This document shows positions 50,980 to 60,754 of a stretch of 64,000 nt of DNA, piece after piece. The stretch spans positions 868,001-932,000 of the forward strand of contig JAJFFV010000006.1 of NCBI GenBank assembly GCA_021776475.1, read 5' to 3'. Under the pieces are notes generated by a model. That model had not been told where the DNA came from. It made no database searches and saw nothing but the letters and a program-made list of their open reading frames with translations. The translations under genes and the position numbers were made by a program. This DNA is from Parvularculaceae bacterium. GTDB taxonomy: Bacteria > Pseudomonadota > Alphaproteobacteria > Caulobacterales > Parvularculaceae. Each line of letters begins with the position of its first letter. The stretch's first letter is position 1.

Positions 50980-52953
50980 CTATTCTTCGCTTTGTACGAC
51001 CACCAGCACATCACCGGAATTGATCAGGTCACCCTGTTTCACATTGACCGCAGTAACAATACCGGCGACTGGGGCATTCAAGGTAATCAGTAGTTTCATA
51101 CTTTCCATGACCAGGAGCGGAGCGCCCAGCTCCACATGATCACCCTTTGTCACTTTCACTTCTGAGACCGCACCCGGCATATCGCTTTTAACCTCACCAC
51201 CACCGCCGGCGGCTTTCGCCAGTTCGCGCGCATATTCGGCGGTCGGCATGATGGAATAAGTCCGTACCCGGCCATTTGAGCCGAGATAGAGTTTGTCATG
51301 CGCTTGCGCAAAGACGACGCGCGTTCTGTGACCATCACGGTAGAGAACCGCATGATTGTCACCAATCTCGATCAGCCGGATATGGCTGACCGCGCCATTA
51401 TGAGAGACTGAATAGCCATCTTGTTCCTGCGCGATGATCACATCGACGGGTTCTGCGCCTTCTTTCTCAATGGTCAGGAATGCCCGCGCGGGCAATCCCG
51501 ATGCACCCAGCAATCGGAAGCCGGTGAACGTTGTGTTATTTGTCGCCAATGCCTGCCAGACGACCGCGGCACACATCCGTGATTCCTCACGCTCGCTTTC
51601 ATCAGCCTGCCAGCCATCGGGATAGACTTCGTTCAGGAACGATGTCGTCGCGTTGCCCTTGTAGAAATCCGGGGCTCGGGCGCAATCCGCAAGAAACGCC
51701 ACATTGCTCTCGACGCCCATGATCGCGGTGGAACGCAAGGCACCGATCAGCCGGTCGCAGGATTCTTTGCGGGTACTACCATGGGAGATGACCTTGGCGA
51801 TCATAGAATCGTAGAATTGCGAAATATCGGAACCAGCATCGACGCCGGTGTCTATCCGCATCCCGGTCGGCCAGTTAATATGGTGGATGCGGCCAATGTC
51901 CGGCAGAAAGCCCTGCGCCGGTTTTTCTGCGGTCACCCGGGCCTCAATAGCATGTCCGTTGGGTTTAATTTCACTTTGCCCAAACGGAATTGCTTCACCA
52001 GCTGCGATACGGATTTGCAATTCAACCAGGTCAAGACCCGTGACTAGTTCAGTAACCGGATGTTCGACCTGTAATCTTGTGTTCATTTCGAGGAAGGCTG
52101 GTTCAACGCCGCCCGCGTCCATGATGAACTCGACCGTGCCAAGACTATCATAGTTGATCGCTTCAGCGAGCTTGATCGCACGATCATAAAGCTTTTCACG
52201 AACCGTGTCCGACAGGTTTGGTGCCGGCGCCTCCTCCAGCACTTTCTGATTATTGCGCTGAACCGAGCAATCCCGCTCAAGCAAGTGGACAACATTGCCA
52301 TGCTTATCACCAGCGATCTGCACCTCCAGATGCCGTGGGCGAATGATTAGTTTTTCGACCAGCAGACGGTCATCGCCGAAGGATGACTGTGCTTCGCGGC
52401 GAGCAAGGTCAATGGCTTCTTCAAGTTTTGATCGCTCAAAGACCCGGCGCATGCCTTTGCCGCCGCCACCAGCGGAGGCTTTGACCATCACTGGAAAGCC
52501 GATCTGTTCTGCCGCCTCGATCAAAACTGCGTCTGACTGATCATCACCGGAATAACCCGGCACACCCAAAACGCCGGCGCGCTCGGCCAGGCGTTTTGAT
52601 TCAATTTTGTCGCCCATGGACGCGATGCAAGATGCGGCGGGGCCAACAAACGCGACCCCCGCTTTTCCCAATGCTACGGCGAATTTTGTGTTTTCGGACA
52701 GAAAGCCATAGCCCGGATGAATTGCTTCGGCGCCAGTCTGCCTGGCGGCGTCAATGATCTTGTCGATCTGCAGGTAGCTTTCCGAAGGCGGTGGCGGGCC
52801 GATATGAACCGCCTCATCCGCCTCGCGCACATGCAGCGCATTTTTGTCGGCTTCTGAATAAACCGCGATGGTTCTGAGGCCCATATGTCTGGCGGTGCGG
52901 ATAATCCGACAGGCAATTTCGCCGCGATTGGCTATGAGGATTGATTTAAACAT
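50980..52953 (-). CDS. Acyl-CoA carboxylase biotin-carboxylase/carrier subunit
   Basis: A 657-residue fused subunit: biotin carboxylase (about 1-450; ANRGEIACRI, HPGYGFLSEN, ASAGGGGKGMRRV, RDCSVQRNNQK, EMNTRLQVEHP), a BT-like linker domain and a C-terminal biotinyl domain with biotin on the Lys of LVMESMKLL. Fused subunits occur in methylcrotonyl-, propionyl- and geranyl-CoA carboxylases. ATG 52953 (MFKSIL) is preferred; an in-frame GTG at 52971 overlaps the preceding stop. It follows the carboxyltransferase gene, its partner. Confidence 0.92.
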   Translation of the reverse strand: MFKSILIANRGEIACRIIRTARHMGLRTIAVYSEADKNALHVREADEAVHIGPPPPSESYLQIDKIIDAARQTGAEAIHPGYGFLSENTKFAVALGKAGVAFVGPAASCIASMGDKIESKRLAERAGVLGVPGYSGDDQSDAVLIEAAEQIGFPVMVKASAGGGGKGMRRVFERSKLEEAIDLARREAQSSFGDDRLLVEKLIIRPRHLEVQIAGDKHGNVVHLLERDCSVQRNNQKVLEEAPAPNLSDTVREKLYDRAIKLAEAINYDSLGTVEFIMDAGGVEPAFLEMNTRLQVEHPVTELVTGLDLVELQIRIAAGEAIPFGQSEIKPNGHAIEARVTAEKPAQGFLPDIGRIHHINWPTGMRIDTGVDAGSDISQFYDSMIAKVISHGSTRKESCDRLIGALRSTAIMGVESNVAFLADCARAPDFYKGNATTSFLNEVYPDGWQADESEREESRMCAAVVWQALATNNTTFTGFRLLGASGLPARAFLTIEKEGAEPVDVIIAQEQDGYSVSHNGAVSHIRLIEIGDNHAVLYRDGHRTRVVFAQAHDKLYLGSNGRVRTYSIMPTAEYARELAKAAGGGGEVKSDMPGAVSEVKVTKGDHVELGAPLLVMESMKLLITLNAPVAGIVTAVNVKQGDLINSGDVLVVVQSEE

Positions 52954-52967
52954 CTCTTTGTATCCCC

Positions 52968-54554
52968 TCACATCCTGTAGACCGGGCGCTTCGACCTATC
53001 GCGCTCGAAATCAGCTGTAACTGCCAGGCAAAACCCCAGCACGGTGCGTGTCTGTTCAGGTTCGATGACACCGTCGTCCCATAAACGTGCTGTAGAATAA
53101 TATGGGTCACTCTGCTCCGTAAACTGATCGAGAATGCCCTTTTCAGTCTGGGCAATCTTTTCTTCCGGCGCCCCTTTTGAGCGCTGCAAGTCTGTCATGA
53201 CGCCGGCCGCTGTTTCGCCGCCCATAACGGCGGTGCGTGATGTCGGCCAGGTGAACAGGAAATCCGGGCAAAAACCGCGGCCGCACATGCCATAGTTCCC
53301 CGCGCCATAAGAACCGCCGCAGATCAATGTCAATTTTGGCACACGGGCGTTGGATACCGCATAAACCAGCTTGGCCGAATGTTTGGCGATGCCGCCGCGC
53401 TCCGCCTCTATACCGATCATGAACCCGGTAATATTCTGCAAAAAAAGCAACGGGATCTGGCGCTGGTCCGCCAACTCGATGAAGTGTGCGCCCTTGACGG
53501 CGGACTCTGGAAACAGCACGCCGTTATTGGCAAGGATAGCCACCGGATTTCCCATGATCTTCGCAAACCCGCAAACCAGCGTCGAGCCATAGTCTGCTTT
53601 AAATGATTGGAATTCACTGTCATCCACTAACCGCGCAATAATTTCGTGGATATCATATGGTACTTTCAGATCATCACCAATAATACCGCCGATCTCAGCC
53701 ATATCGAACCGCGGCGGCGCTGCGTTTTCTGTAACAGACAGGTTTTTCGGACTATTGAGATTGGCGACAATGTCGCGCATTTTGCCGAGCGCTTCAGCTT
53801 CGGAATAGGCGATGTGATCGGAAACGCCGGTCTCGAAGGTATGTAGCTCAGCCCCGCCAAGGCTTTCCGCATCGATCTCTTCTTTGGTCGCTGCTTTCAC
53901 CAGCGGCGGGCCCCCAAGAAAAATATGACCGTGACCTTTGACCATAATCACTTCATCTGACAATGCCGGAATGTAAGCGCCACCGGCCGTTGCCGGGCCA
54001 AAGACCGCGGCAAGCTGCGGGATGCCGCTGGCTGACATTCGGCACTGCTGATAGAATGCACCGCCGAAATGCTCCTTATCCGGAAAGACCAGATCCTGCT
54101 GGGCAAGGTTAGCGCCGCCTGAGTCCACAAGATAAACAATGGGCAGGCGCTGCTGCTGGGCAATTTCCTGCGCCCGGAAATGTTTTTTCACAGTCTCGGC
54201 GTAGAAGGTCCCGCCCATCACGGTCGGATCATTGGCGATGATCATGCACGGTACGCCTGAGATGACGCCAATACCGGCGACAATGCCGGCTGCCGGGACT
54301 TTGTTGTCGTAAAGACCCCAGGCTGCCAGCGCCGAAAGCTCCAGGAATGGCGCGCCCGGATCGAGCAGCATGTCGATGCGGTCTCGGACCGGGATTTTGC
54401 CGCGGCTGATATGGCGCTCACGCTGTTTCTCACCGCCGCCTTCTGACACTTGCGCCTGTTGGGTGCGCAAACGGTTCAATGCGATGTCAAAGGCCGCCTG
54501 ACGGGTCTGAAACTGCTCGCTGTTCGGTGCGGTGGAAGATGACAGGACGGGCAT
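52968..54554 (-). CDS. Acyl-CoA carboxylase carboxyltransferase subunit
   Basis: A 528-residue carboxyltransferase with two crotonase-like domains. KVPAAGIVAGIGVISGVPCMI, YLVDSGGANLAQQ and GPATAGGAYIPALSDE form the acyl-CoA half. NITGFMIGIEAERGGIAKHSAK and CGGSYGAGNYGMCGRGFCPDFLFTWP form the carboxybiotin half. It resembles methylcrotonyl-CoA carboxylase beta subunits best, which would place it in leucine breakdown; geranyl-CoA or another substrate is possible. ATG 54554 has an AGGAAA site upstream; the frame is open to 54617. Confidence 0.9.
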   Translation of the reverse strand: MPVLSSSTAPNSEQFQTRQAAFDIALNRLRTQQAQVSEGGGEKQRERHISRGKIPVRDRIDMLLDPGAPFLELSALAAWGLYDNKVPAAGIVAGIGVISGVPCMIIANDPTVMGGTFYAETVKKHFRAQEIAQQQRLPIVYLVDSGGANLAQQDLVFPDKEHFGGAFYQQCRMSASGIPQLAAVFGPATAGGAYIPALSDEVIMVKGHGHIFLGGPPLVKAATKEEIDAESLGGAELHTFETGVSDHIAYSEAEALGKMRDIVANLNSPKNLSVTENAAPPRFDMAEIGGIIGDDLKVPYDIHEIIARLVDDSEFQSFKADYGSTLVCGFAKIMGNPVAILANNGVLFPESAVKGAHFIELADQRQIPLLFLQNITGFMIGIEAERGGIAKHSAKLVYAVSNARVPKLTLICGGSYGAGNYGMCGRGFCPDFLFTWPTSRTAVMGGETAAGVMTDLQRSKGAPEEKIAQTEKGILDQFTEQSDPYYSTARLWDDGVIEPEQTRTVLGFCLAVTADFERDRSKRPVYRM

Positions 54555-54622
54555 GAGACGTTTCCTCTTTTGGGGCTTTGCTCTGGCGTATTTTTGACCA
54601 TCGCTCAACGCTTGCAATTCTG

Positions 54623-54638
54623 CCTAACATTTGTTAGG
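54623..54638. promoter_or_regulatory. Palindromic operator, probable TetR site
   Basis: CCTAAC-ATTT-GTTAGG is a perfect 16-bp inverted repeat midway between the divergent carboxyltransferase and acyl-CoA dehydrogenase genes. The TetR gene next to the dehydrogenase is the likely binder, so one repressor would control both directions. Confidence 0.7.
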
Positions 54639-54693
54639 TCTCGTCACAAGTAGAAACTTTTGCCGTTTCTTGCCGCTTTCAGAGGAGCCAGAC

Positions 54694-55863
54694 ATGCCCG
54701 ACGCATCAACAGAAGCAACCACGTCCCCCTATTTCCGCCTAGAGCATGAGATGCTGCGCGATCAACTCGCCCGCTTTATCGATGAAGAAGTAAAACCGTA
54801 TGGCGACAAGTGGGAAGAAAAAGGCATGGTGCCACGCGATGTCCTCAAAAAAATGGGTGCTAACGGATTTCTCGGCATTCATTATCCGGAAGAATATGGC
54901 GGCTCGGACCTCGATGCTATTGCAACAGCGGTCTACGCCGAGGAGCTCGGCAAATCGACTTATGGCGGTTTTGCTATCACACCCCTCGTCCATACCGATA
55001 TGTCCTCCGTACACATCCTCAATGCCGGCAATGATGAACAGAAACAACGCTTCCTGCCGGAAGTAGTTGCTGGTACCAAAATCGGTGCGATTGGCCTGAC
55101 CGAGCCTCGCGCAGGCTCCGACCTTAAAGGCATCGGCACCCGGGCGAAGAAGGTCGATGGTGGCTGGATCATCAACGGATCGAAGATTTTTATCACCAAC
55201 GGTATTTACGGCGACTTCGTTTGTGCGCTGGTCAAGACGGGTGATAGGGAAGAAAAACCGACCAGGGCAGCGACGATGTTCATCGTTGAAAAAGGCTTTG
55301 AAGGCTTTTCGGTTGCACAGAAACTACACAAGCAAGGCTGGCGTTGTTCTGACACCGCAGAGCTGGTTTTTGAAGATTGCTTCGTGCCAGATGCCAACGT
55401 GCTGGGTGAAGTCGGGCGCGGATTTTATGCTGCAATGCAAAATTTGCAGAATGAGCGCATCGTTATTGGCGCCATGGCCATGGGTGAAGCACAGGCCGCT
55501 ATCGATATCACGCTCGAATGGGTCAAGCAGCGTCAGGCCTTCGGCGGCGTTCTTTGGGACAAACAAACGATCCGGCAACGTCTCGCCATGCAGCAAGCCA
55601 AGGTCGAAGCCGGCCGGCAACTGGTTTATCACGCTGCCTGGAAAGTCAGCCAGGGCATCGATGCGGTCAAAGACGTTTCCATGCTGAAGGCCCTGTGCGG
55701 TGAGCTGGTCAATGAAGTCCTCTATGACTGTGTCCAATTCCACGGCGGCTCCGGTTATATAGAGGAAACTCCGATCAACCGCATGTTCCGCGATGTCCGT
55801 GTGCAATCAATCGGTGGCGGCGCAACTGAAGTGATGCTCGAAGAAGTAGCGAAACGGATGTAA
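54694..55863 (+). CDS. Acyl-CoA dehydrogenase (IVD/LCAD-type active site)
   Basis: A 389-residue FAD enzyme that introduces the alpha,beta double bond into acyl-CoA. IGLTEPRAGSDLKGI and GSKIFITNG are the family signatures. The catalytic glutamate of medium- and short-chain enzymes, in the C-terminal YEGT motif, is replaced by Gly (IGGGATEV). Glu254 in QNERIVIG sits on the helix used by isovaleryl- and long-chain dehydrogenases. With the carboxylase it could act in leucine/isovaleryl-CoA breakdown. GGAG precedes ATG 54694. Confidence 0.9.
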   Translation: MPDASTEATTSPYFRLEHEMLRDQLARFIDEEVKPYGDKWEEKGMVPRDVLKKMGANGFLGIHYPEEYGGSDLDAIATAVYAEELGKSTYGGFAITPLVHTDMSSVHILNAGNDEQKQRFLPEVVAGTKIGAIGLTEPRAGSDLKGIGTRAKKVDGGWIINGSKIFITNGIYGDFVCALVKTGDREEKPTRAATMFIVEKGFEGFSVAQKLHKQGWRCSDTAELVFEDCFVPDANVLGEVGRGFYAAMQNLQNERIVIGAMAMGEAQAAIDITLEWVKQRQAFGGVLWDKQTIRQRLAMQQAKVEAGRQLVYHAAWKVSQGIDAVKDVSMLKALCGELVNEVLYDCVQFHGGSGYIEETPINRMFRDVRVQSIGGGATEVMLEEVAKRM

Positions 55864-56469
55864 ATGCCAGACGCGTCAGCCATACAACAGCCGGACATGC
55901 GGCGGCGTATTCTTGACGCTGCTGCATTTTTGTTGGCAGAGAACGGTTACAAGGCCACGACATTGCGCGGCATCGCCGACGCGGCAGGCTTGAAAGCTGG
56001 GTCAATCTATTACCATTTTCCGTCCAAGGATCATATTACAGTCGAAATCCTGAACGAAGGCGTTGCGCAGGTCTCTTCGGCCGTGAAGGAAGCCGTTACC
56101 GATGCGAGCGCCGAAAAATCCAGTGCGGAGATATTGCACGCAGCGATTGAGGCGCATCTAACGGCGCTGACGGAGCATTCGTCGTATACCCGTGCCTCTA
56201 TCCGATGTTTTTCCATGGTATCGGAGGGCATTCGCAAAGAGACCGTGGAGGTCAGGCGGGCGTTTGATGCGATTTGGCTTGATGTCCTGCGTGTTGTTCA
56301 GGCGACTGGCGCCCTGCCCGCTGATGCAGATCTCAAAAGCTTGCATTTGATTATTCTCGGTACGCTCAACTGGACGCTGGAATGCCATGGTGCGACAGAA
56401 AAAGAAAAGCGAGCACTGGTCGAGACGCTGTCATCTCTGGTTGTTGGGCCTAACGCAGCAATTCTGTGA
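55864..56469 (+). CDS. TetR-family regulator of the acyl-CoA cluster
   Basis: A 201-residue repressor; the helix-turn-helix is in TTLRGIADAAGLKAGSIYYHFPSKDHI (about residues 39-65). The ligand domain is a TetR_C type resembling fatty-acid or acyl-CoA sensing repressors. ATG 55864 immediately follows the dehydrogenase stop (TAAATG). It probably binds the palindrome at 54623-54638 and responds to an acyl-CoA intermediate. Its 3' end overlaps the convergent beta-helix gene by 20 bases. Confidence 0.86.
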   Translation: MPDASAIQQPDMRRRILDAAAFLLAENGYKATTLRGIADAAGLKAGSIYYHFPSKDHITVEILNEGVAQVSSAVKEAVTDASAEKSSAEILHAAIEAHLTALTEHSSYTRASIRCFSMVSEGIRKETVEVRRAFDAIWLDVLRVVQATGALPADADLKSLHLIILGTLNWTLECHGATEKEKRALVETLSSLVVGPNAAIL

Positions 56470-59400
56470 TACTATGCCATTTGCCATCCGGTCCTCTCAC
56501 AGATAGGAGAAAGTTGGATACCGCATAAACCCCTTCATCATTATCCGGGTCAAACAATAGATCATCTCCCTGCTCCGCCGCCAATACCCTGATAGCGTCC
56601 GCGGCTTCTGGTGATCCTGTGACGGAATAAATGCTGGCGAGCGCAGCATAGGCGGACGCGACGTAACCGGCGCCATCTCGCGGATAGTTCTCCGTTGCGC
56701 CTTCATAGCTGCGTGTTCTTTGCATGAGCGTAGCCCAATTGCCGACTGGCCTGCGCGAGCGTGGGTCTTTGGCCACGTGGACGGCGACAGCACCAAGCGC
56801 CGGATCTGCATCTTGCGCGAGAAAACGACCCGTATGATAATTCGCTGCCCAGGAAATGAGTTCCCCGGCCACCGGTGCGCCTCGCAATGCTTCCTGTGCC
56901 AACACCATTATCATGTAATCGTTCTGCCAGGGACTGATCCTGGCAGGTTCACCGTTAACAGTTTCCGCGAACCAGCCTTTCGTCTCCCCCGCCGCCGCCA
57001 TCCGGTCTTCCACGACATAAGATGTATAGAGATGCGATAGATTGGACTCGAGCGCGGATTTGAAATACGACTTTAACGGATGGTCATCAGGCAGCAGCCA
57101 GGCTGCATTGGCGATGTCCCTTAGTCCCCAAGCACGGGAGCGAACCTGAATGGCTTCGGTGACCAGTGGTTTGCCGTCGCGCAATTCCGGCCAGATATTA
57201 GCGATTGAGAATGCAGCTTCATGCGCTAATTCGCGGGCATAGTAGGCGTCTCCGGTAGCGAGATAGGCTGTATACGACAACAATGGCTTATGAGCGCTAT
57301 CGAGATCCCAACCGCCATTGCCACCGTCAAAATATTCGGCAGGGATATTGTCCGGTGCAAATTCCTCCCCTACACCGCGCTCCTCGGACCAGAACTTCTT
57401 ACGCTGATCGATCCGGATCGGCTCACCGGTCGCATCGTTCTCAAAATGCCACGGCACCGCGCCAGCACGTTCTGCCATGGCGATCATCACCTTCTGCGTG
57501 GCACTGTCCTGCGTCTTCAGCCAGCGCACATCCCAGTCAGGTAACACACCGATGTCGCTGCGGCCGCCAGTGGTCAGCAAGTATTTACTCATGAGCCCTT
57601 CTGAAAAAAGCCCAGTTTTCTCGCGTAGTCGCTTTGTATCGTCAGCGATAACTGACGATTTGATCCCAAAGGTCAGATCAAATGGTGGGATAGCCCCGGC
57701 ATCGATAAGATAGGCCGGATCAAGCTGAACTTCATATGCCGGAAGGCGGCCTTTCCAGATCACTTCAGACCAGTTGGAACCGCGATAGTGACTGATCCCG
57801 TTTCGCTTCAGAACCTGTGTGCGTCCGTCACGGACCAGAACACTGTAGGAAAGATCTCGATTACCAGGTTCAAACGTCTTGTGATTCTCGAATGTAAGCC
57901 GTGTGCGTACTGAATTGTCCGCCATGAACCTGATATCGGCCCTGACATTCAAGAACGCGCCAATATCCTTTTTTACAGTGATTTCTGTAGCATACGGACC
58001 GTTAATCCAGTAGCGCCTCAAAGCAAGTGCTTCGGCAGCCAGGCTGTTCAGATTAGCCTCTCCGGCAAATTCGTCACCATTGGATTTGCCCATCACCGAA
58101 ACGACAAGGTTGTAGCCATCGAGACGAGGGACCAGTGCAGCCTCATCCGCGACAGGCTGGCTTTTAACAAGCATCCCTCTGTGCAGCGCGCGCAAATTTA
58201 ATGAAGCCGTATCTAACGTCAAGAGCGCGTGTCGCACTGAGCCATCGCGGTGTGCTGCCTTGATATCCATTTGCACGGGCAACAGGAGACCGTTTGTGCG
58301 CACGGCCAATCTATCATCCGGTTGCAGATCTCCATTCTTGAAGGCCTGACCAAAAGTCACGATCCGTGAGGTAGCCCGTTGTGTGTCACTGCGCACGAGG
58401 TTGAAACTGACGACATCGCCCGGACGCTCAGTTTGAGGGAATTCTGGCGCCATCATAATGCCTTTGGTGCGTTCAACTTGCGGAACCGGTGCACGTGTCT
58501 GCATCGGCTGGATTGGTGATGTTTGCGATGAATCTTCCGGTGCCGATACCGCCCGGCCGGCCCGCTCTCTGGCAAGTTGCTCCGCTGGTTCAATAATCCG
58601 CGGCGTCTCGCCCTGTGCAATCAATCTCTCGACGGCGCGACGCTGTGTTGGCGTGAGATTTCCAAGGTCAGCCTGCTTAGCGATGGATTTTTCTTCAACA
58701 ATCGGATAGCGGATTGTAACTGGTGCTTCGTAGAGACCGGGTGTTGAAACCGGCAATTCCAATGTTCCGCCTTCCGAATTTTCAAAGCTGTTGTTGGTGA
58801 GGTAAACCGGCGCTTCGGCAGCGTTGCGTAACAGTTTAGCATTGGGCTTTTTATTGACGACCTGATTGTTTCGGATTGTGATGGTGCCGCGCGCACCACC
58901 GCGGCTGATGTCATAGTTGATCAGCGTTTCCTGTTCGGCTGATGCCGCCCGAACCATTGTGTTCCCTTCAACAAGCAGCTCACCCCCGGCTGTCGCGTCA
59001 ATCATATAGCTTGCTCGCCCGGTCTGATCATCAAAGGTCGTGTTACGGACGATTGTCGCTTCGGTGGCAACACTTTTGACGTGATGGCCGATCCTCGAGC
59101 CCTCGAACCTGCTGCCGCTAATTTCGAGCCGGGCGGCGGATGACACGTAAATGCCGTGAGAAAAGCCGTCCCCATATCCGTTATCGATAAACCTTGAGCC
59201 GCTGATCGTAATTTGCCCGCCATCACTACCGGTTGCGAGAATGCCATTTTCGTTTTTGCGAAAAACACAGTCGCGGACGATCAACGCGCTGCCTTCAACA
59301 CGAATGCCGGCACCATTTTTGTCGGCTGACGTGGCATTCTCAAAAATTAACCCACGCACTTCCAGAGAGACACCGCTTAATGGTACGAGCAAACCCTTTG

Positions 59401-59659
59401 CCACGGGCCGAACTGATGTGATGAACACTACCCCTTCACCGATCAGGGTCATGTCATAGGGTATCTGCAGATCGGTTGCGGCATAGCGCCCGCCACGAAT
59501 GCGCACGGTGCCACCGGGTCCAGCATCTGCAATCGCATTGCGGATCGAAAAATAAGGGCCCTGTTTGCTGACGATTATGTCGGTTTGAGCCGATACCGAA
59601 AGACCTGCTGAGAACAGCAGCATCAACATGGTTAGCACAATGGAGAATTTGGTCCGCAT
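56450..59659 (-). CDS. Exported beta-helix protein fused to PcRGLX/YetA-like domains
   Basis: A 1,069-residue exported protein. Signal peptide (VLTMLMLLFSAGLSVSAQ); a right-handed parallel beta-helix (about 30-310: DMTLIGEGVVFI, GLIFENATSADKNGAG, ISGSRFEGSRIGHH); a Pro/Glu-rich linker (about 330-400); then a RIFT-barrel-like region (VTFGQAFKNGDLQPDDRL, LPVQMDIKAAHRDGSVRHAL) like the N-terminal domain of exo-rhamnogalacturonan lyases (PL26) and YetA. The last third is helical and Trp-rich (WHFENDATGEP, SRAWGLRDIANAAWLL), as in alpha/alpha toroid lyases. Binding or lysis of an acidic polysaccharide is inferred. The start is ATG 59659. Confidence 0.72.
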   Translation of the reverse strand: MRTKFSIVLTMLMLLFSAGLSVSAQTDIIVSKQGPYFSIRNAIADAGPGGTVRIRGGRYAATDLQIPYDMTLIGEGVVFITSVRPVAKGLLVPLSGVSLEVRGLIFENATSADKNGAGIRVEGSALIVRDCVFRKNENGILATGSDGGQITISGSRFIDNGYGDGFSHGIYVSSAARLEISGSRFEGSRIGHHVKSVATEATIVRNTTFDDQTGRASYMIDATAGGELLVEGNTMVRAASAEQETLINYDISRGGARGTITIRNNQVVNKKPNAKLLRNAAEAPVYLTNNSFENSEGGTLELPVSTPGLYEAPVTIRYPIVEEKSIAKQADLGNLTPTQRRAVERLIAQGETPRIIEPAEQLARERAGRAVSAPEDSSQTSPIQPMQTRAPVPQVERTKGIMMAPEFPQTERPGDVVSFNLVRSDTQRATSRIVTFGQAFKNGDLQPDDRLAVRTNGLLLPVQMDIKAAHRDGSVRHALLTLDTASLNLRALHRGMLVKSQPVADEAALVPRLDGYNLVVSVMGKSNGDEFAGEANLNSLAAEALALRRYWINGPYATEITVKKDIGAFLNVRADIRFMADNSVRTRLTFENHKTFEPGNRDLSYSVLVRDGRTQVLKRNGISHYRGSNWSEVIWKGRLPAYEVQLDPAYLIDAGAIPPFDLTFGIKSSVIADDTKRLREKTGLFSEGLMSKYLLTTGGRSDIGVLPDWDVRWLKTQDSATQKVMIAMAERAGAVPWHFENDATGEPIRIDQRKKFWSEERGVGEEFAPDNIPAEYFDGGNGGWDLDSAHKPLLSYTAYLATGDAYYARELAHEAAFSIANIWPELRDGKPLVTEAIQVRSRAWGLRDIANAAWLLPDDHPLKSYFKSALESNLSHLYTSYVVEDRMAAAGETKGWFAETVNGEPARISPWQNDYMIMVLAQEALRGAPVAGELISWAANYHTGRFLAQDADPALGAVAVHVAKDPRSRRPVGNWATLMQRTRSYEGATENYPRDGAGYVASAYAALASIYSVTGSPEAADAIRVLAAEQGDDLLFDPDNDEGVYAVSNFLLSVRGPDGKWHSITELLR

Positions 59660-59723
59660 ATCGCTCAACACTAGTAGTTACCGGTATATCTTCCTGCAAA
59701 AAATGCGCCGACACCAGCCAAGA

Positions 59724-60383
59724 TCAAACAGGTGTTTCGGCTGCCAAATCACGTATGGTAGACAGAAGCTGATCCGGTGGCAGTGCGCCGGCAAAACCGG
59801 CGCTTTCATTAACGATATAGGTCGGCACGCTGTCCACGCCGCCGGCCCGAAAGCTCGCCACTTCCTCGTTAATGTCCTGCACGTCTTCCCTGGTCTGAAG
59901 ACGCGCGAGGCTTTCATCCGCATCAAGCCCGACCTTCTGGGCGATTTCGGCCAATATCTCGGGGGAGCCGATATCAGCACCCTCTTTCCAGTATGCCGCA
60001 AAAATTCCTTCAGCTGTCTCAATCTGCAGGCCATCATAGTGAGACCAGCGCCAAAGCCGCAATGAGTTGAGCGAATTCGGTTGTAGGGCTGGCAGCGCCG
60101 GATCGAAGTCAAGTCCAGCGTGACGTGCTGCATCTTTCAGCACCATTGCCATCTGGTCCCGCTGAGCCGCGTCAGGGAATTTACGCTCAAGGTAGTCACG
60201 CCGACTGACCCCTTGTTGCGGCGTATCCGGGGCAAGTTGATAGGGCCGATATCGCACGACCACGTCATGCGAAAAAGACAAGGCCATCAGCACACGGTCG
60301 AGCGCCCGCTTGCCCACATAGCACCAAGGGCAGAGCGGATCGGCGACCATATCGATTATGATACGCGGTTTATCGGTCATCAT
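59724..60383 (-). CDS. FrnE-like DsbA-family oxidoreductase
   Basis: A 219-residue cytoplasmic protein. VADPLCPWCYVGKRALDR is the family active site (CPWC), and GVDSVPTYIVNE holds the cis-Pro. Helices between the two halves (AARHAGLDFD, LRLWRWSHYD) fit the FrnE/polyketide-isomerase branch. These proteins catalyse disulfide exchange or stress protection; the substrate is unknown. The start is ATG 60383 or the adjacent ATG 60380. Confidence 0.88.
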   Translation of the reverse strand: MMTDKPRIIIDMVADPLCPWCYVGKRALDRVLMALSFSHDVVVRYRPYQLAPDTPQQGVSRRDYLERKFPDAAQRDQMAMVLKDAARHAGLDFDPALPALQPNSLNSLRLWRWSHYDGLQIETAEGIFAAYWKEGADIGSPEILAEIAQKVGLDADESLARLQTREDVQDINEEVASFRAGGVDSVPTYIVNESAGFAGALPPDQLLSTIRDLAAETPV

Positions 60384-60466
60384 CAGCTTTTAAGCTAAAG
60401 CTGCTATCGTGTAAAACAGCGGCGGCCTCTTCAGGAAACCGCTGTTCACCGTTATTTTGGGGCATT

Positions 60467-60754
60467 TTACTTTACGGTTAGGGCCAAGTCTGTCACTTCT
60501 GATTTGCTGATGGAGCATTTCACCATATAGCGTTCGCCATTGTTTTTTGGCTTCGCTTCCAGGGTCAGTACACGGTTTTTGCCACCTTTTTTGCCTTTGA
60601 AGCTCAGGCGATAATTGTCGACATCAAGCGTGCCCTCGGCTGCCAACGCCGCCCGGCAGGATTGGACATCGTCCTGCGTCCCGGCGAATGCCGGTGCAGA
60701 TAGAACAAGAGCAAGTGTGGTAGCGGTTAAGGCAGCAATGGTTTTTTTTGTCAT
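60467..60754 (-). CDS. Small exported protein of unknown function
   Basis: A 95-residue protein with a signal peptide (TIAALTATTLALVLSAPAFAG) and a 70-residue mature part that has two cysteines and a basic middle (FKGKKGGKNRVLTLEAKPK). A Cys-Cys disulfide is possible (CRAALAAEG, MVKCSISK). ATG 60754 is the only start that gives a proper signal peptide; the frame remains open far upstream. It is divergent from the LysR gene and may be its target. Confidence 0.7.
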   Translation of the reverse strand: MTKKTIAALTATTLALVLSAPAFAGTQDDVQSCRAALAAEGTLDVDNYRLSFKGKKGGKNRVLTLEAKPKNNGERYMVKCSISKSEVTDLALTVK

